A DNA stretch of 64,000 bases from Bacteroidia bacterium (GTDB taxonomy: Bacteria > Bacteroidota > Bacteroidia > B-17B0 > Aurantibacillaceae), in NCBI GenBank assembly GCA_016787445.1, contig JAEUTQ010000057.1, forward strand, positions 27,954 through 91,953, in the 5' to 3' direction. The position numbers and the translations under genes were made by a program. A model generated the notes under the pieces. The model saw nothing but the letters and a program-made list of their open reading frames with translations. It was not told where the DNA came from and ran no database searches. The first letter of the stretch is position 1. Each line of letters begins with the position of its first letter. Positions 60,797-64,000 of the stretch are shown here, piece by piece.

Positions 60797-61216
60797 TTAA
60801 CTATTTAAAAACGCTAAAGCATCTAACTTCATTTGTTTAATCATACTCACCAATCCATTTGCACGTGTTGGCGATAAATGTTCTTTTAATCCTATTTTAA
60901 CAATAAATTCTAAATTCGCATTCACTACATCCTCCGGTTTTTGGTTACTCAACACACGAATCATTAAAGCTACCATTCCTTTTGTAATGATGGCATCACT
61001 GTCGGCAGTAAAAACAATTTTACCTTTCCTTAGTTCGGAATGTAACCATACTTTACTCTGACAACCTTTAATGATTCTATCATCCGTTTTATATTCTTCC
61101 TTTATTTTCGGCAATGATTTTCCCAAATCAATAATATGTTCATACTTTCCTTCCCAATCGTCGCCAAACAATTCGAACTCTTCAATTATTTCTTTCTCTA
61201 TTTCCTGAATACTCAT
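60797..61216 (-). CDS. sufE: SufE sulfur-acceptor protein
   Basis: A 139-residue protein that takes persulfide from SufS and passes it to the SufBCD scaffold. The acceptor Cys52 lies in IIKGCQSKVWLHSEL, with the usual fold motifs after it (SDAIITKGMVALMIRVLS). The ATG follows the sufS stop directly. The 30-nt gap after it precedes the inserted four-helix-bundle gene. Confidence 0.95.
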   Translation of the reverse strand: MSIQEIEKEIIEEFELFGDDWEGKYEHIIDLGKSLPKIKEEYKTDDRIIKGCQSKVWLHSELRKGKIVFTADSDAIITKGMVALMIRVLSNQKPEDVVNANLEFIVKIGLKEHLSPTRANGLVSMIKQMKLDALAFLNS

Positions 61217-62422
61217 TTAACTTAGCATTTTTATACTCTTCTGAAGAGCTTCAATGAATATATTTATCTCTTCTAATGTATTATACATGGCAAAAGAGGC
61301 CCGTACCGTTCCAGGAATTTTGTAACGCGCCATTAGCGGCTGCGTACAATGATGTCCGGTTCGAACGGCTATACCGTATTTATCGAGCAGTGTGCCTACA
61401 TCGAATGGATGCGCACCCTTTACGTTAAAAGAAATAACAGCTGCCTTTTCTAAATGATTGGCGTAAATCTCTACTTCCGGAATTTCATTCAGGCGTTCCG
61501 TTGCATACTTCAATAAAGTATGTTCATGCTTGGCAATTTTTTCGATTCCAATTTCATTCACATACTTCAATGCAGAAGCTAATCCTAAAACACCTTCAAT
61601 ATTTGGAGTGCCGGGTTCATAACGCAGTGCGCCTTCTACATAATCCGTTTTATCAAAACTTACTGTTTTAATGGTACCGCCGCCGCTGCGAGATAATTTC
61701 AATTTACCGACCCACTGTTTATTCATCCACAATACACCTGTGCCTGTTGGAGCGTAAACCTTATGTCCGCTGAACACATAAAAATCAGCGCCTAGTTCTC
61801 TTACATCAATCTTCATATGCGGAATAGATTGCGCTCCGTCAACCAAAACAATCAATCCGTATTGCTTTGCAATTTTAATTAAAGCATCAACCGGATTAAT
61901 AACACCAAGCGTGTTAGAAACATGTGTTACCGCCAATACTTTTGTTTGCGGTGTGATTAAAGATTCTAATAATCCAATATCCAGTGTGCCGTCTACCTCT
62001 ACGGGAATCACTTTTAATTTTCCTTCATTCTTTTCACACCACAATTGCCATGGCAAAATATTGGAGTGATGTTCCATTTCAGTGATGATAATTTCACTTC
62101 CTACCGGCAAGTCTAATCCCGCAGCAACAATATTAATACTGTCTGTTGTTCCGGCGGTGAAAACAATTTCCTCTGCTTCTGCTCCTATAAATTTTGAAAC
62201 TGTTTTACGCGCTTCTTCAAATAACTCTGTAGCTTCTCTGCTCAACGTATGTACGCCACGATGAATGTTGGCATTATGCTCCGAATAATAGTTGACAATA
62301 GCGTCAATAACCTGCTTAGGCTTTTGCGTAGTTGCGCCATTATCGAAATACACCAAAGGTTTTCCGTTCACCTTCCGGTTAAGTATAGGAAAATCGGCAC
62401 GTATTTTATTTACATCAATCAC
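61217..62422 (-). CDS. sufS: Cysteine desulfurase SufS
   Basis: A 401-residue PLP enzyme that releases sulfur from cysteine for Fe-S assembly. It shows HxxxxxxN substrate residues in EMEHHSNILPW, the PLP-lysine Lys221 in FSGHKVYAPTGTG, and catalytic Cys359 in RTGHHCTQP. The start is a GTG that overlaps the sufD stop (GTGA), so translation is coupled. It is in the order sufC-D-S-E of Bacteroidota. Confidence 0.96.
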   Translation of the reverse strand: MIDVNKIRADFPILNRKVNGKPLVYFDNGATTQKPKQVIDAIVNYYSEHNANIHRGVHTLSREATELFEEARKTVSKFIGAEAEEIVFTAGTTDSINIVAAGLDLPVGSEIIITEMEHHSNILPWQLWCEKNEGKLKVIPVEVDGTLDIGLLESLITPQTKVLAVTHVSNTLGVINPVDALIKIAKQYGLIVLVDGAQSIPHMKIDVRELGADFYVFSGHKVYAPTGTGVLWMNKQWVGKLKLSRSGGGTIKTVSFDKTDYVEGALRYEPGTPNIEGVLGLASALKYVNEIGIEKIAKHEHTLLKYATERLNEIPEVEIYANHLEKAAVISFNVKGAHPFDVGTLLDKYGIAVRTGHHCTQPLMARYKIPGTVRASFAMYNTLEEINIFIEALQKSIKMLS

Positions 62423-63690
62423 TTTAAATGTTGTTCAAATAAGTTCAGTACTCTATGTTGTAATTCTTCAATTTCAATTTTGTCTATCACTTCCTGTGCA
62501 AATGCCTGCAATAATAATTTTCTTGCACTCATCTCGCCTATTCCTCTGGCTTTTAAATAAAATAAAGCCTGTTCGTCTACTTTGCCTGTCGATGTTCCAT
62601 GCGAACATTTTACATCATCCGCGTAAATTTCTAATTGAGGTTTTGTATTAATGGTAGCGTCATCGCTCAATAAAATATTCTTACTGCTTTGATAAGCATT
62701 TGTTTTTTGAGCGTCCTTACGCACATAAATTTTTCCGTTGAAGATGCCGGTTGATTTATCCTTAGCAATGCCTTTGTATAATTCATTGCTTTCGCAGTTT
62801 GGCATCTGATGATCTACCAATGTATGATTGTCTATCAACTGATTGCCTTTAGCTACAAACAGACCATTCAAATGTGCTTCACACAAATCGCTGGAAAGCA
62901 CTACGTTCAGATTATTTCTTACCAATGAACCACCAAATGTAAAGGTGTTGGTGGCATAATTCGCGTAACGGCTTACCTTTACTTGTGTGGTATTTACCTG
63001 GAAAGAATGCAAATCTTCATACTGCAATCGGTACGAATTCAATTTTGCGTTTTCACCTAGTGTTATTTCCGATACATGATTGGTAAAAATGTTTGCCGAA
63101 TTATTGTAAGAAACAAAAGACTCAATAAGTGTAGCTTCGGCGTTATTTTCCAAAACAATCATTTGTCGGGGATTAACAAACGCGTTCTTTTTTACTGAAC
63201 CAATATTAATAACATGAATTGGCTTTTTTACAACGCCTTTTATCTGAAGATAAAATCCGTTATTCGAAAATGCGGTATTCACTGCCACCAAAGCATCAGC
63301 GTCAGGAACAGCCAGACTGGAAATGTGTGTTTGTGTGCTGCTGGTTTGATCTAACGGACTTAACACAAATCCTTCCGCTTTATCTGACAATTCCGGCGAA
63401 TAAGTGCCGTTCACGACAACAATGGTAAATGTGTTTTTCAGCTTGTACGCACTAACTGATTTTATAGAATTGAAATCATACTCGAGCGATTTGAAATCTC
63501 TTCTTAATACGGCTTCAATGTTGCAATATTTATAATCCTCTACTTTTGCATTCGGGAAACCCTTTTCTTCGATAAAACGAATGGCTGATACCAAAGCAGC
63601 ATCGGGTATAAACGCGGTTTTATTCCCCGATTTGCCTAAAGCATCAAGAATGTTTTGAGTAACTGATGTTTTTGAATCTACTATGCTCAT
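62419..63690 (-). CDS. sufD: Fe-S scaffold protein SufD
   Basis: A 423-residue beta-helix subunit of the SufBCD scaffold. The C-terminal block (EIYADDVKCSHGTSTGKVDEQALFYLKARGI) is the SufB/D family signature and includes the conserved His. The length is typical. It lies 9 nt after sufC and overlaps sufS by 4 nt. Confidence 0.95.
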   Translation of the reverse strand: MSIVDSKTSVTQNILDALGKSGNKTAFIPDAALVSAIRFIEEKGFPNAKVEDYKYCNIEAVLRRDFKSLEYDFNSIKSVSAYKLKNTFTIVVVNGTYSPELSDKAEGFVLSPLDQTSSTQTHISSLAVPDADALVAVNTAFSNNGFYLQIKGVVKKPIHVINIGSVKKNAFVNPRQMIVLENNAEATLIESFVSYNNSANIFTNHVSEITLGENAKLNSYRLQYEDLHSFQVNTTQVKVSRYANYATNTFTFGGSLVRNNLNVVLSSDLCEAHLNGLFVAKGNQLIDNHTLVDHQMPNCESNELYKGIAKDKSTGIFNGKIYVRKDAQKTNAYQSSKNILLSDDATINTKPQLEIYADDVKCSHGTSTGKVDEQALFYLKARGIGEMSARKLLLQAFAQEVIDKIEIEELQHRVLNLFEQHLK

Positions 63691-63699
63691 CTCCCGGGC

Positions 63700-64000
63700 T
63701 TATGCGTTTTCAAATTGTTTTTTAATTTCATCGTAACCTTTCGCTTCCAGCTCGAGCGCCAATTCTTTCCCGCCCGATTTTACGATTTTTCCTTTATATA
63801 GAATATGAACAAAATCAGGAACGATATAATCCAGCAAACGTTGATAATGCGTAATTACGATGGTTGCATTGTCTTTCGATTTTAATTTATTAACGCCATT
63901 CGCTACAATACGTAAAGCATCGATATCCAATCCGCTATCGGTTTCATCTAAAATAGCCAGCTTCGGTTCCAACATAGCCATTTGAAAAATTTCGTTTCGC
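63700..64000 (-). CDS. sufC: Fe-S assembly ATPase SufC, truncated by window edge
   Basis: Only the C-terminal 100 residues are in the window; the frame is open to the right edge. They contain [12 protein letters not shown] just after the ABC signature region, Walker B plus catalytic Glu in [16 protein letters not shown], and the switch His in [12 protein letters not shown], all standard for SufC. The apparent start at 63981 is an internal Met, not the true one. SufC powers the SufBCD scaffold; sufB should lie beyond the edge. Confidence 0.95.
   Translation of the reverse strand, partial: RNEIFQMAMLEPKLAILDETDSGLDIDALRIVANGVNKLKSKDNATIVITHYQRLLDYIVPDFVHILYKGKIVKSGGKELALELEAKGYDEIKKQFENA

Noticed and set aside
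63700..63981. A stand-alone 93-residue ATPase starting at 63981
   Set aside because: The frame continues upstream to the window edge with SufC family sequence, so the Met is internal.

Overview
The window comes from a low-GC Bacteroidota genome (Flavobacteriia/Bacteroidia-like; I cannot place it lower). The evidence is at least seven secreted proteins ending in type IX secretion (T9SS) type A sorting domains, SBBP and Ig/PKD-like repeat proteins, an HU-CCDC81/SPOR protein, DUF6029, DUF2480 and Omp28 families, and repeated matches to the Bacteroidota promoter element TAnnTTTG. No rRNA, CRISPR array, prophage or transposase was seen. One tRNA (Phe-GAA) is present.

Layout. 1-7.7 kb: a truncated giant Ig/PKD-type surface protein, an alpha/beta hydrolase, and a 1307-aa SBBP/Ig T9SS cargo protein. 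7.8-11.3 kb: a LytTR response regulator, its LytS-type histidine kinase and an enoyl-CoA hydratase. 11.3-14.5 kb: pyruvate dehydrogenase E2 and E1-alpha, then cytidine deaminase. 14.6-18.8 kb: two tandem paralogues combining TPR, PD40 propeller and a SPOR-like end. 18.8-23.9 kb: aroE, a redox operon (TlpA-like thioredoxin, DUF6029, Omp28), a gamma-carbonic-anhydrase-like protein and a small lipoprotein. 24-27 kb: a GNAT acyltransferase, engB, a 109-aa protein, an intergenic palindromic-repeat patch and tatD. 27-32 kb: a T9SS protein, a family 9 glycosyltransferase, a MntA-HepT toxin-antitoxin pair bracketed by inverted repeats, a seven-unit propeller T9SS protein and an acyl-CoA thioesterase. 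32-43.6 kb: hemJ, HU-SPOR, a LysM/DUF1571 protein, an O-antigen ligase-like protein, recQ, a FtsX/MacB-type permease, lptC, a FadL-like porin and coaX. 43.7-49.2 kb: tRNA-Phe, a TonB-receptor-like barrel, a thioredoxin-TPR protein and a cytochrome c/copper monooxygenase T9SS protein. 49.2-59.5 kb: a second giant Ig/PKD protein, kdsA, ubiE/menG, a heptose kinase, an aminotransferase and several envelope proteins. 59.5-64 kb: the suf Fe-S operon (C, D, S, E, a four-helix-bundle gene, SufT-like, DUF2480), running off the right edge inside sufC.

How it fits together. Most genes serve the envelope: LPS assembly (kdsA, heptose kinase, lptC, GT9, O-antigen ligase), outer-membrane barrels and T9SS cargo. 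The rest is housekeeping.

The most interesting sequence signal is a set of near-identical 15-nt direct repeats on an exact 21-nt period. There are three units before the LytTR regulator gene and two before the adjacent 1307-aa surface protein. They fit LytTR binding sites and predict a small auto-regulated surface-adhesin circuit. Other items worth a look are the MntA-HepT module between inverted repeats, the four-helix-bundle insertion in the suf operon, the complete copper-ligand set in a cytochrome-monooxygenase T9SS cargo, and the PorE-like tandem pair with a SPOR-like domain in place of OmpA. I did not find evidence that compels a wholly new system.
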